Shown here in pieces: positions 1 to 5,929 of a stretch of DNA of 7,536 nucleotides (within the stretch, counting starts at the first letter, position 1; every line of letters begins with the position of its first letter). The notes beneath the pieces are model-generated. The model searched no databases and was not told the origin of the DNA. It saw only the letters and a program-made list of their open reading frames with translations. The stretch spans positions 1 to 7,536 of the forward strand of contig DZCR01000152.1 in NCBI GenBank assembly GCA_022736495.1, read 5' to 3'. The DNA is from Desulfobacca acetoxidans. GTDB taxonomy: Bacteria; Desulfobacterota; Desulfobaccia; Desulfobaccales; 0-14-0-80-60-11. The position numbers were made by a program, and so were the translations under genes.

Positions 1-1
1 G

Positions 2-1363
2 GGCATGGGGTCCCTCCGGTGGTCCAAAGCTGCGCAAGCCGATAAACCCAAAGAGATAGAATCCAGTTACATGCAAGTAAAAATCACCGAACCCTTTGCC
101 ACCACCATGGCCCGGATGAAAGAAGCGAAACCCAAGATCATGGCCCGCCACCAGGCCCTCCTGGAAAAGCGTTACGATTTGAGCAACCGGCCCGCCAAAG
201 GGGTCACCATGACCCGGGGCAAGCCCATCCAGGAAGGCGTGCGCGCTAAGCTCGCTTCGGGTATGACTTGGGAAAAACTGGCGGCCATGAGCCCGGAGGA
301 TATCAAGGAAAAGGGGGTATGGCCCGCAGGCTTTTTGCCTCTGCCCCATCCGCACCAGGAAGAGGGGGGGATGGTCTTTCCGAAGATCCACATCGATGAG
401 ATCAAAAAACAGGAAGGCCGGGACCTGACCCGCTTCGATCTGGATTTCGACTTACCGGAACACTTCCTGCCGGAATTTCCTCCCGCCATTTTTCTCACCA
501 CCCGGCCCGACCTGGGGGATGTGAGCCAGGGGAAGCTGGTGACTATTATGAACCATCAGGAACTGTTCAATGGCATCTTGAATCCCAAGCAACTGGAGGG
601 TCTGCGCCTCCTGGTCACCCCCTTTCCCCAGCAGCAGTTCAACCAGACGGAAGACCGGCGCTCGGAACTGCCCAGCCGGGGCGTGACCTGCTTCGACTGC
701 CACGTCAACGGCCATACCAACGCCGCGACTCACTTAGTGGGCGACATCCGGCCCCAGGAGTTCCGGCATCGCATCGACACCCCGCCCCTCAGGGGCGTGA
801 ACATCCAACGCCTCTTCGGTTCCCAGCGGGCCTTGAAGACGGTGGAGGACTTTACCGAGTTTGAGCAGCGGGCGGCCTATTTTGACGGTGACCCGGTGAT
901 TGCCACCAAGAAAGGGGTAAATATCCTGGAGCGGGGCAGCCAGGTCCACTTTATGGCGGAGTTCCAGGAAATCTTGGACTTTCCCCCGGCCCCCAAACTC
1001 AATATTTACGGCAGACTGGATCCAGCCAAGGCCACCGCAGAGGAAATGAAAGGCCAGGAAATTTTCTTCGGCAAGGCCCAGTGCGCCGCCTGCCATCAAC
1101 CCCCCTACTATACTGATAACTCGATGCACAACCTCAGGACCGAGCGCTTCTTCAAGCCCCAGATGATCAACGGCCGCATGGCGAATCAGGACGGCCCCAT
1201 CAAGACCTTCCCGCTGCGGGGCATTAAGGAATCGCCCACTTACCTGCATGATGGCCGCCTCCTGACCCTGGAGGACACGGTGGAATTCTTCAACCTGGTC
1301 CAAGGCCTCAAGCTGACTGACCCGGAAAAGAAGTCCCTGGTAGCGTTTATGCGGGTATTATAA
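2..1363 (+). CDS. Di-heme c-type cytochrome, MauG/cytochrome c peroxidase family (5' partial)
   Basis: Probably a periplasmic electron-transfer or peroxidase-like di-heme protein. Numbering from the first ATG in the window (position 5) gives 452 residues with two CxxCH heme c sites, CFDCH at 229-233 and CAACH at 360-364. A C-terminal block at 404-430 (LRG...YLHDGR-LTLEDTVEFFN) is typical of the MauG/CCP family. The middle of the protein (about 160-350) resembles proteins often labelled 'cytochrome B6' in deltaproteobacterial and acidobacterial genomes; that label is misleading because nothing here looks like a b-type cytochrome. The frame is open to the left edge, and the N-terminus reads like the end of a signal peptide, with an AXA-like site near KAAQA/DKP (residues 9-15). 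The true start is therefore likely outside the window. The gene converges on the DedA gene. Peroxidase activity versus simple electron transfer cannot be decided from sequence. Confidence 0.85.
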   Translation, partial: GMGSLRWSKAAQADKPKEIESSYMQVKITEPFATTMARMKEAKPKIMARHQALLEKRYDLSNRPAKGVTMTRGKPIQEGVRAKLASGMTWEKLAAMSPEDIKEKGVWPAGFLPLPHPHQEEGGMVFPKIHIDEIKKQEGRDLTRFDLDFDLPEHFLPEFPPAIFLTTRPDLGDVSQGKLVTIMNHQELFNGILNPKQLEGLRLLVTPFPQQQFNQTEDRRSELPSRGVTCFDCHVNGHTNAATHLVGDIRPQEFRHRIDTPPLRGVNIQRLFGSQRALKTVEDFTEFEQRAAYFDGDPVIATKKGVNILERGSQVHFMAEFQEILDFPPAPKLNIYGRLDPAKATAEEMKGQEIFFGKAQCAACHQPPYYTDNSMHNLRTERFFKPQMINGRMANQDGPIKTFPLRGIKESPTYLHDGRLLTLEDTVEFFNLVQGLKLTDPEKKSLVAFMRVL

Positions 1364-1382
1364 GATTTTATAAGCGGGGCAA

Positions 1383-1419
1383 CGTGGACGCCTGTTCCCT
1401 GGCGGCATGGGCGTCCACG
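1383..1419. terminator. Hairpin between convergent genes, possible bidirectional terminator
   Basis: A perfect 10-bp inverted repeat, CGTGGACGCC (1383-1392) and GGCGTCCACG (1410-1419), has a 17-base loop that can pair a little further through wobble pairs. It lies 20 bases after the cytochrome stop and 15 bases before the end of the DedA gene, where a shared terminator would be expected. Neither strand has a clear T-run after the stem, so it is not a textbook intrinsic terminator. It could instead be a dispersed palindromic repeat. Confidence 0.5.
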
Positions 1420-1433
1420 GAGGCCGCCGCAAC

Positions 1434-2054
1434 CTAATCCCGGCCCCGCTCCTGGGCTTGGCGGGGCGAACGCCGGATTCTATACGCCAGATAAACCGCC
1501 GCCCCAAAAACGATGACGGCCGCCGCCAGCATCCATAAATAAGTATGCACCTGGGGCATGAGCTGGCGCCACTCTTCCCCCACCACGTAACCCAGGGTCA
1601 AAAAGACAACCACCCAGAGCAAGCCTCCGGAATAAGCAAACGGAGCAAACAACCGGTATTCCAGGCCGGAAATTCCGGCGCTCAAGGCGGTGAGGTGCCG
1701 CACCCCCGGGAGAAAATACCCCCCGAACAGGCTCCATTTGCCATATTTTTCAAACCACTGCTGGGCCTGCGCCAAGCGCGCCGGGGTGATGTGTAAATAT
1801 TTCCCATACTTATGCAACAAGGGCAGGCCCAGGGTGCGCCCCACCAAGTAACTGAGCGTAATGCCGCAGATGCTGCCCAGGAAGGCCGCCAAGAGAGCGG
1901 GCAGCGCCTGGAAATACCCCTTGAAGACCAGATACCCCACAAAGGCCAGAATGGTTTCATCCGGGACGGGCAGGCCAAACATCCCCAGCATGAGCGATAA
2001 GAACACCCCCAGGTAGCCATAAGTTTCGATCCAGTGAAAATGGGTGGGTATCAT
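1434..2054 (-). CDS. DedA family (VTT domain) inner-membrane protein
   Basis: A 206-residue polytopic inner-membrane protein of the DedA/SNARE-associated family, whose members include lipid carriers (undecaprenyl phosphate or phospholipid flipping) and act in membrane homeostasis. Visible family marks are the re-entrant-loop acidic motif LPVPDE (28-33) followed by a small-residue-rich helix, the SYLVGR segment (68-73), and the core motif FLPGVRHLTALSAG (114-127). The C-terminus is a hydrophobic helix (about 172-190) ending in a basic tail. Hydrophobic segments lie near 14-40, 48-75, 105-130 and 135-158. The ATG start at 2054 is supported by AGGA about 8 bases upstream. The arginine that usually precedes the FxPGVR motif is tyrosine here (Y113). 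It follows the mla/TPR operon on the same strand after 144 bases, so it may be a separate unit. Substrate is unknown. Confidence 0.9.
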   Translation of the reverse strand: MIPTHFHWIETYGYLGVFLSLMLGMFGLPVPDETILAFVGYLVFKGYFQALPALLAAFLGSICGITLSYLVGRTLGLPLLHKYGKYLHITPARLAQAQQWFEKYGKWSLFGGYFLPGVRHLTALSAGISGLEYRLFAPFAYSGGLLWVVVFLTLGYVVGEEWRQLMPQVHTYLWMLAAAVIVFGAAVYLAYRIRRSPRQAQERGRD

Positions 2055-2122
2055 GCACGTTTCCTGCGGCCGTTAAAGGAAAATTTGGGGAAGTGCGGCG
2101 AGATTCAGGATTAACATGGACA

Positions 2123-2166
2123 TTCTCCGGCGGCCTGCCAAGTAGGCGCATCTGGCAAGAGGAGAA
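2123..2166 (-). other. Compound hairpin downstream of the TPR gene
   Basis: Outer arms TTCTCC (2123-2128) and GGAGAA (2161-2166) enclose inner arms TGCCA (2136-2140) and TGGCA (2153-2157), with an asymmetric internal loop. It lies 33 bases past the TPR lipoprotein stop on the - strand. No T-run follows it, so a terminator or mRNA-end role is only a guess. Confidence 0.25.
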
Positions 2167-2198
2167 AAGGGGTGGCGCAGGGGAAATAATCCGCGTCC

Positions 2199-3050
2199 TT
2201 AGCTGCCCTCGCCCTGTTGCAGCAACGTCTCCAGCTCCCGGGCCGCCTGCTCCTGGCCCCGGGCCTGGTAGATCCCCAGCAGCAAGGAGGCGTTGAGCCG
2301 GGCTTCTTTCTGGTCGCCCCGGGCCAAAGCCACCCGCGTCAGGCCCTTGAGCGCGGCGACGATTCCGTTCGTATCCTGGAGGCGGCGAAAGTCCTGCAGG
2401 GCTTCTTTGAGATACATGGCGGCCCGGTCGTAGTCCTTCAGGTCCAGGAAGGTGCGGCCCAGACGCTCCGCGCGCATCGCCCGGCCCCGGCGGTCTTTGG
2501 CGGCTTCGTCGGCCCTGAGGGCCTGGTGGTAATAGTTCAAGGCCAGCATATAGTCTTTATGGGCCCGGGCCACATCTCCCAGGTGGGTCAGGGACAGGGC
2601 CAAAAGCGGCCCCGGCGGTAGTTGCCGGGCGTTCTCCAGGGCCTCCCGGTAAGCAGCCTCGGCTTCCCGCAAGCGCCCCTGGGATTGATAAACCAGGCCC
2701 AGATTATTCAGGGTCTCGGAGATGCCGGCAGGAGCCCGTCGGGCCCGATTGACGGCCAGGGCTTCCTGAAAGTAGGTGACAGCCTGCTGCCGGTCTCCCT
2801 GTTCCTGGGCGATGACCCCCAGGTTGTTGAGGTTGGAGGCGATGCCGGACCTACGGTCGATGAGGCGGTTGTAAGTGAGGGCCTGCTCAAACTTGTTCTT
2901 AGACAGTTCCCAACGACTCTGGCGGTAATATTCATATCCCGATTCGTTGAAACTGATCGCCTGACCCTCCAAATCCACCGTGGTCTTGCCCGGGCCGCCA
3001 CAGCCCACTGCGACTACCAGCACCAACAGCCAAGTCCACCGGTCGCGCAC
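2199..3050 (-). CDS. TPR-repeat lipoprotein at the end of the mla operon
   Basis: A 283-residue predicted lipoprotein. A short basic N-terminus and hydrophobic stretch (5-15) end in AVGC, making Cys17 the likely lipidated residue. The rest is tetratricopeptide repeats with an exact 40-residue period: the conserved glycine recurs at 38, 78, 118, 158 and 198, and the (Q/E)AL helix-B motif at 56-58, 96-98, 136-138, 176-178 and 216-218. A sixth, degenerate repeat follows at about 230-270. TPRs bind other proteins, so a scaffold or adaptor role in the periplasm is likely; no catalytic motif is seen. The start is GTG, 2 bases after the mlaD stop, backed by AAAAGGA with 6-base spacing, so it is probably translationally coupled to mlaD. 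It sits where related operons often carry an auxiliary lipoprotein or MlaC-type shuttle, but it resembles neither. The partner is inferred from context only. Confidence 0.85.
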   Translation of the reverse strand: MRDRWTWLLVLVVAVGCGGPGKTTVDLEGQAISFNESGYEYYRQSRWELSKNKFEQALTYNRLIDRRSGIASNLNNLGVIAQEQGDRQQAVTYFQEALAVNRARRAPAGISETLNNLGLVYQSQGRLREAEAAYREALENARQLPPGPLLALSLTHLGDVARAHKDYMLALNYYHQALRADEAAKDRRGRAMRAERLGRTFLDLKDYDRAAMYLKEALQDFRRLQDTNGIVAALKGLTRVALARGDQKEARLNASLLLGIYQARGQEQAARELETLLQQGEGS

Positions 3051-3052
3051 GG

Positions 3053-4066
3053 CTAATCCTTTTCCGGTTCCGCATCCAGCCGGATGGTGTGCTCCTGGGG
3101 TTGTGGCACGTAACGGCGCAGCAGCCAGGACTGCTGTAATGCCTTATTCGTGGTGTCAAAGCCGCTGAGAGCCGCTTCTCCCTGGGTCACCAACCCCGGC
3201 AGACCCCGCCCGGCGCGCTCCAGATTCACCACGAAGCCTTCCAATCTTTTGGAAATATCAGGCAGGCGGGCCGAGGCTTCCTTCACATCCGCCGTGACCT
3301 TGTTGAAGTTGGCAAGGGAGCTTTGCAATTCCGCCATGGTCCGGATGGCCTGGTCCCTGAAGGCCGGATTATTCACCAAGGTGCCGAACAAGCCCTTGCC
3401 TTTGGCCACGTCTTCAATGAATTTCCGCACTTGCTGCATGGTTCCCGCAATATCCCGGTAAAGCTCGTCATTATTCACTAATTTCCCCAGGCTGCCCTTG
3501 CCCTGGTTGATCTTGGCGAAAATTCCCTTAAAAGAAGTGATGATCTGGCCGAAATCACTATTCGGCTCGGACATGCCCTGGGTAAGGGACACCAGATTGT
3601 TCAGAACTTTTTGGAGATCTTGTAAGCTGGGCGCCGCCTGAGCCAATATCTGGGTGATATCCAACGGCTCTACGGATGCCACGAGGCCTTCCGGCGGAAT
3701 AGCTGGTTTACCAAGGGTGCCGGGAGTCAGGTCCAGGCTCTTCTCCCCCAGCAGGCCAATGAAGCCGATGGTGGCCGTGGCATCCTGACGAATGCGGTCA
3801 CTGTATTGTTTCGTCACCTGGAAAGTGACCACGATGTTGCCGTCGGGGTTGATGGAGGTGTTGAGGACATTGCCCACCGTGACCCCGGCCAGATGGACTT
3901 CGGAGCCGGTCTTGAGGCCGCTGACATTCTTAAATATGGTCCGGTATTTAACGTATTCTTGGAAAAGACCCTCTTGTTGGGCCACGATCAATACCATGAT
4001 CAGGAGGGCTGCCAGCGAACCCACGACAAAAATGCCGACAACGGTTTCGTATTTACGAGCAATCAT
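3053..4066 (-). CDS. mlaD: MCE-domain (MlaD-like) lipid transporter substrate-binding protein
   Basis: A 337-residue membrane-anchored periplasmic protein of the MlaD/MCE family, the lipid-binding component of an Mla-type ABC transporter. One N-terminal transmembrane helix (about 8-29) is followed by a single MCE domain (about 38-115) with FKNVSGLKTGSEVHLAGVTVG (45-65) and IGLLGEKSLDL (103-113), both typical of the fold. After it comes a long, mostly helical region (about 135-310), so the protein is much longer than E. coli MlaD (183 residues) and more like longer MCE proteins of other phyla, where helices extend the hydrophobic tunnel. This region contains a duplicated GKG-x-x-G-x-LVNN motif at 189-210 and 223-244. 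The ATG overlaps the mlaF stop (ATGA, 4 bases), with GAGGG about 11 bases upstream, indicating translational coupling. The lipid carried is inferred from the family. Confidence 0.93.
   Translation of the reverse strand: MIARKYETVVGIFVVGSLAALLIMVLIVAQQEGLFQEYVKYRTIFKNVSGLKTGSEVHLAGVTVGNVLNTSINPDGNIVVTFQVTKQYSDRIRQDATATIGFIGLLGEKSLDLTPGTLGKPAIPPEGLVASVEPLDITQILAQAAPSLQDLQKVLNNLVSLTQGMSEPNSDFGQIITSFKGIFAKINQGKGSLGKLVNNDELYRDIAGTMQQVRKFIEDVAKGKGLFGTLVNNPAFRDQAIRTMAELQSSLANFNKVTADVKEASARLPDISKRLEGFVVNLERAGRGLPGLVTQGEAALSGFDTTNKALQQSWLLRRYVPQPQEHTIRLDAEPEKD
3335..3502 (-). repeat. Duplicated 22-residue motif inside the MCE protein
   Basis: Two copies of a G-K-G-x-x-G-x-L-V-N-N ... M motif lie at residues 189-210 (bases 3437-3502) and 223-244 (bases 3335-3400), exactly 34 residues apart. 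The match is at protein level; the bases have diverged, so this is an old duplication or a structural repeat. Confidence 0.6.
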
Positions 4067-4851
4067 GCGGTCGTTTCCCTCTGAGGCTCTCGATGGAGAA
4101 AGCGCCGGACCTCGGAATGGGAGGATTGCAGGAAATCCTCATAGGTCCCTTGAAAGGCCCACTGGCCCTCGTGGAGCAGAACCAGCCGGTCCGCCACCAG
4201 TTCGGCCAGGCGCAGATCATGGGTCACCACCACGGAGGTGACCTTAAGGGCCTGCTGCAGCCTCAGCATCAGTTGACTGATCTCATCCCCGGTGATGGGG
4301 TCCAGCCCGGAGGTGGGCTCGTCATAGATGATAATCTGGGGGTCCAGGGCCAGGGTGCGGGCCAGGGCGGCCCGGCGCTGCATGCCGCCCGAGAGTTCCG
4401 TGGGCTCCAAGGGCTCCACCCCGGCCAGCCCCACCTGATCCAGCTTTTCCGCCACTCGCACCTCTATCTCTGATAAGCTCAAGTCGGTATGGTGGACCAG
4501 GGGGAAGGCCACGTTTTCCCCTATGGTCATGGAATCATACAGTGCCGACCCCTGAAAGAGATAGCCGGTTTTCAACCGCAAATCCCGCCAATCAGCGTCT
4601 GTGGCAAACGCGGTAATTTCCGTACCCTCTACCTTAATACTACCCGCATCCGGACTATTGAGCCCCACCAACATGCTGGTCAACACGGTCTTGCCGGTGC
4701 CGCTGCGGCCTAAAACTACCACCGTCTCCCCCAGGTAAATATCCAGGTCTACCCCAGCAAGCACCTGTTTGTCCCCAAAAGATTTGTGTATCCCCTGAAA
4801 TGAAATCAGGGGGAGGCCGGACTCCGGGTTGACCTGGGAAGATCCCTCCAT
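4063..4851 (-). CDS. mlaF: MlaF-like ABC transporter ATPase
   Basis: A cytoplasmic ATP-binding subunit that powers the MlaE/MCE lipid transporter. With this start it has 262 residues and every ABC motif: Walker A GRSGTGKT (48-55), Q-loop FQGSALYDSMT with Q100, signature LSGGMQ (153-158), Walker B IIIYDEP (D177-E178), D-loop SGLDP (181-185) and the H-loop histidine 211 in VVVTHD. The run FQGSALYDSMTIGENVAFPL is characteristic of the MlaF/Mkl branch. I chose the ATG at 4851, 5 bases after the mlaE stop codon begins and near a weak AGGG, because the domain begins at LISFQGIHKSFG just after it. An ATG at 4896 would add 15 residues and overlap mlaE by 41 bases, but no Shine-Dalgarno is visible there. 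The 3' end overlaps the mlaD start by 4 bases. Confidence 0.95.
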   Translation of the reverse strand: MEGSSQVNPESGLPLISFQGIHKSFGDKQVLAGVDLDIYLGETVVVLGRSGTGKTVLTSMLVGLNSPDAGSIKVEGTEITAFATDADWRDLRLKTGYLFQGSALYDSMTIGENVAFPLVHHTDLSLSEIEVRVAEKLDQVGLAGVEPLEPTELSGGMQRRAALARTLALDPQIIIYDEPTSGLDPITGDEISQLMLRLQQALKVTSVVVTHDLRLAELVADRLVLLHEGQWAFQGTYEDFLQSSHSEVRRFLHREPQRETTA

Positions 4852-4855
4852 CACC

Positions 4856-5641
4856 CTAAGGCCAGAGGAGTAAGGTAAGTTTAGTGAGAAAGACATCGGA
4901 AACCAGAATCAAGAGAATGGATGCCACCACTGAAGTCTTGGTGGCCTGACCCACCCCGAACGTGCCATGTTCGGTATTATAGCCGTGATAACACCCCACG
5001 GTCCCTATAATGAGCCCAAAAATGGAGGTTTTGCCGATGCCCGGCAGCACATCTTTGAGCGTCAGATACTTGATGGTCAGCGTGTAGTAATATGTGGGGG
5101 TAATGCCCACCTGATAGACCCCGATGAGCATACCGCCCAGGATACCGACAAGGTTGGAGGCCACGGCCAGCAGGGGCAATGCCAGCATGCACGCCAAAAT
5201 CCGGGTGACTACCAGGTATTTCATGGGGTTGATGGCGCTCACGGTGAGGGCGTCGATCTGGTGAGTGACCCGCATGGACCCAAGTTCTGCGCCCATGCCG
5301 GCGCCGCCCCGGGCGGCCACCATAATGGCGGCCATCAGCGGGCCCAGGTCCCGTACAAAGGAAAAGGCTACACTGGTGGCGATGTAATTGGCTGCCCCGA
5401 ACCATTTCAGCACGGTGATGCCCTGCATAGCCAGGACCAGCCCCACCGCAAAAGAGGCCACCGCCACCAGCGGGAAGGACTTCACCCCCAAATGATACAT
5501 CTGGGCGATTACCTCCCGGGCGAACCAGGGGGGGTGGACCAGACTGCGACAGGCATCCACCAGGAAGAGGCCCAATTCCCCCATGTAATCGATGAAGGCC
5601 AGCGTGTAATGGCCGGTCCGGTAAAAAAACCCTTCTTTCAC
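4856..5641 (-). CDS. mlaE: MlaE-family ABC transporter permease
   Basis: A 261-residue integral inner-membrane permease of the MlaE family, close to the usual length of about 260. It shows the family core: FAVGLVLAMQG (64-74), the FVRDLGPLMAAIMVAARGGAG segment (95-115) and AELGSMRVTHQIDALTVSAINPMKYLV (118-144), followed by helices to the C-terminus (about 150-175, 205-222 and 240-260). The usual EQIDAL motif is HQIDAL here, with His127. The start is GTG at 5641: an in-frame stop lies 8 codons upstream, no in-frame ATG occurs between, and a GGGGCG stretch about 9 bases upstream is a modest ribosome site. It is the first gene of the operon, behind the sigma-70-like promoter at 5730-5758. No STAS (MlaB) partner is encoded here, as is common outside the E. 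coli type of operon. Confidence 0.94.
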   Translation of the reverse strand: MKEGFFYRTGHYTLAFIDYMGELGLFLVDACRSLVHPPWFAREVIAQMYHLGVKSFPLVAVASFAVGLVLAMQGITVLKWFGAANYIATSVAFSFVRDLGPLMAAIMVAARGGAGMGAELGSMRVTHQIDALTVSAINPMKYLVVTRILACMLALPLLAVASNLVGILGGMLIGVYQVGITPTYYYTLTIKYLTLKDVLPGIGKTSIFGLIIGTVGCYHGYNTEHGTFGVGQATKTSVVASILLILVSDVFLTKLTLLLWP

Positions 5642-5705
5642 CAGCTTCGCCCCATAAAAACCTCACCGCTGGGAAAACCCTGGGGGATAACTTCTAGAAC
5701 GCTGC

Positions 5706-5722
5706 TGCGCCATGGGTTCCAA
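5706..5722 (-). promoter_or_regulatory. Possible sigma-54 (-24/-12) element upstream of mlaE
   Basis: Read on the - strand: TTGGAAC, 5 bases, GCGCA. This keeps the GG and GC pairs at the required 10-base spacing and matches 5 of 6 bases of TGGCAC, but lacks the TT of TTGC. Transcription would begin near 5694, about 53 bases before the mlaE start. Weak by sequence; the divergent sigma-54 activator makes it worth noting. Confidence 0.25.
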
Positions 5723-5729
5723 CTGGCTA

Positions 5730-5758
5730 AAACTACCTAAAAATCAGGATAGTGTCAA
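5730..5758 (-). promoter_or_regulatory. Sigma-70-like promoter for the mla operon
   Basis: On the - strand a perfect -35 TTGACA (bases 5753-5758) is followed after 17 bases by TAGTTT (5730-5735), a weak -10 matching 3 of 6. A start near 5723 would leave a leader of about 80 bases before the mlaE GTG. Orientation and position fit the operon. Confidence 0.5.
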
Positions 5759-5786
5759 GAAAAAGCCCGGCGAGGAGATCTGAACC

Positions 5787-5831
5787 ATGGCCTGCTTCCC
5801 CAGGGAAGGTAGATGGGTCACAATTTCGTAG
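5787..5831 (+). other. Possible 14-codon leader ORF
   Basis: ATG at 5787 follows AGGAG (5773-5777) at 9-base spacing, the best ribosome site in this intergenic region. The frame encodes MACFPREGRWVTIS and ends at TAG (5829-5831), inside the loop of the inverted repeat at 5820-5839. It reads toward the activator gene 99 bases on. No clear + strand promoter lies upstream of it, so it may be chance. Confidence 0.2.
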
Positions 5832-5839
5832 AAAATTGT
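5820..5839. repeat. Perfect 7-bp inverted repeat, possible operator
   Basis: ACAATTT (5820-5826), 6 bases, AAATTGT (5833-5839). It lies in the AT-rich part of the divergent region, about 35 bases upstream of the right-facing promoter candidate. Symmetry and size suit a dimeric regulator site; no known operator is recognised. Confidence 0.4.
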
Positions 5840-5872
5840 TGCTATTTTGTTGATAAATATACGAAAATGGAA

Positions 5873-5900
5873 TGGACAGAATTAACCTAATTACCATATT
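5873..5900 (+). promoter_or_regulatory. Sigma-70-like promoter for the activator gene
   Basis: TGGACA (5873-5878, 5 of 6 to TTGACA), 16 bases, then CATATT (5895-5900, 4 of 6 to TATAAT). A start near 5907 would leave a short leader of about 23 bases before the ATG at 5930, just enough for the weak AAGAG ribosome site at 5919-5923. Confidence 0.4.
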
Positions 5901-5929
5901 TTTGTACGGCCTGATCATAAGAGTAACCT

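Noticed and set aside
734..1303. 189-codon open frame on the - strand opposite the cytochrome gene
   Set aside because: It overlaps the strongly supported heme-binding region and shows no family features.
2..1363. Annotation as cytochrome b6
   Set aside because: Two CxxCH sites and a MauG/CCP-type C-terminus show c-type heme attachment, and there are no transmembrane helices with paired histidines.
4852..4896. Longer mlaF start at 4896
   Set aside because: It would overlap mlaE by 41 bases, has no visible Shine-Dalgarno, and adds 15 residues before the family's normal N-terminus; kept only as an alternative.
4967..5740. 257-codon open frame on the + strand opposite mlaE
   Set aside because: It is a shadow of the permease gene, rich in His/Gly/Gln with no domain, and it also runs through the mlaE promoter region.
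5642..5929. NifA-type upstream activator site (TGT-N10-ACA)
   Set aside because: No exact match was found; the nearest is TGT-N10-ACG at 5848-5863, which breaks the required half-site.
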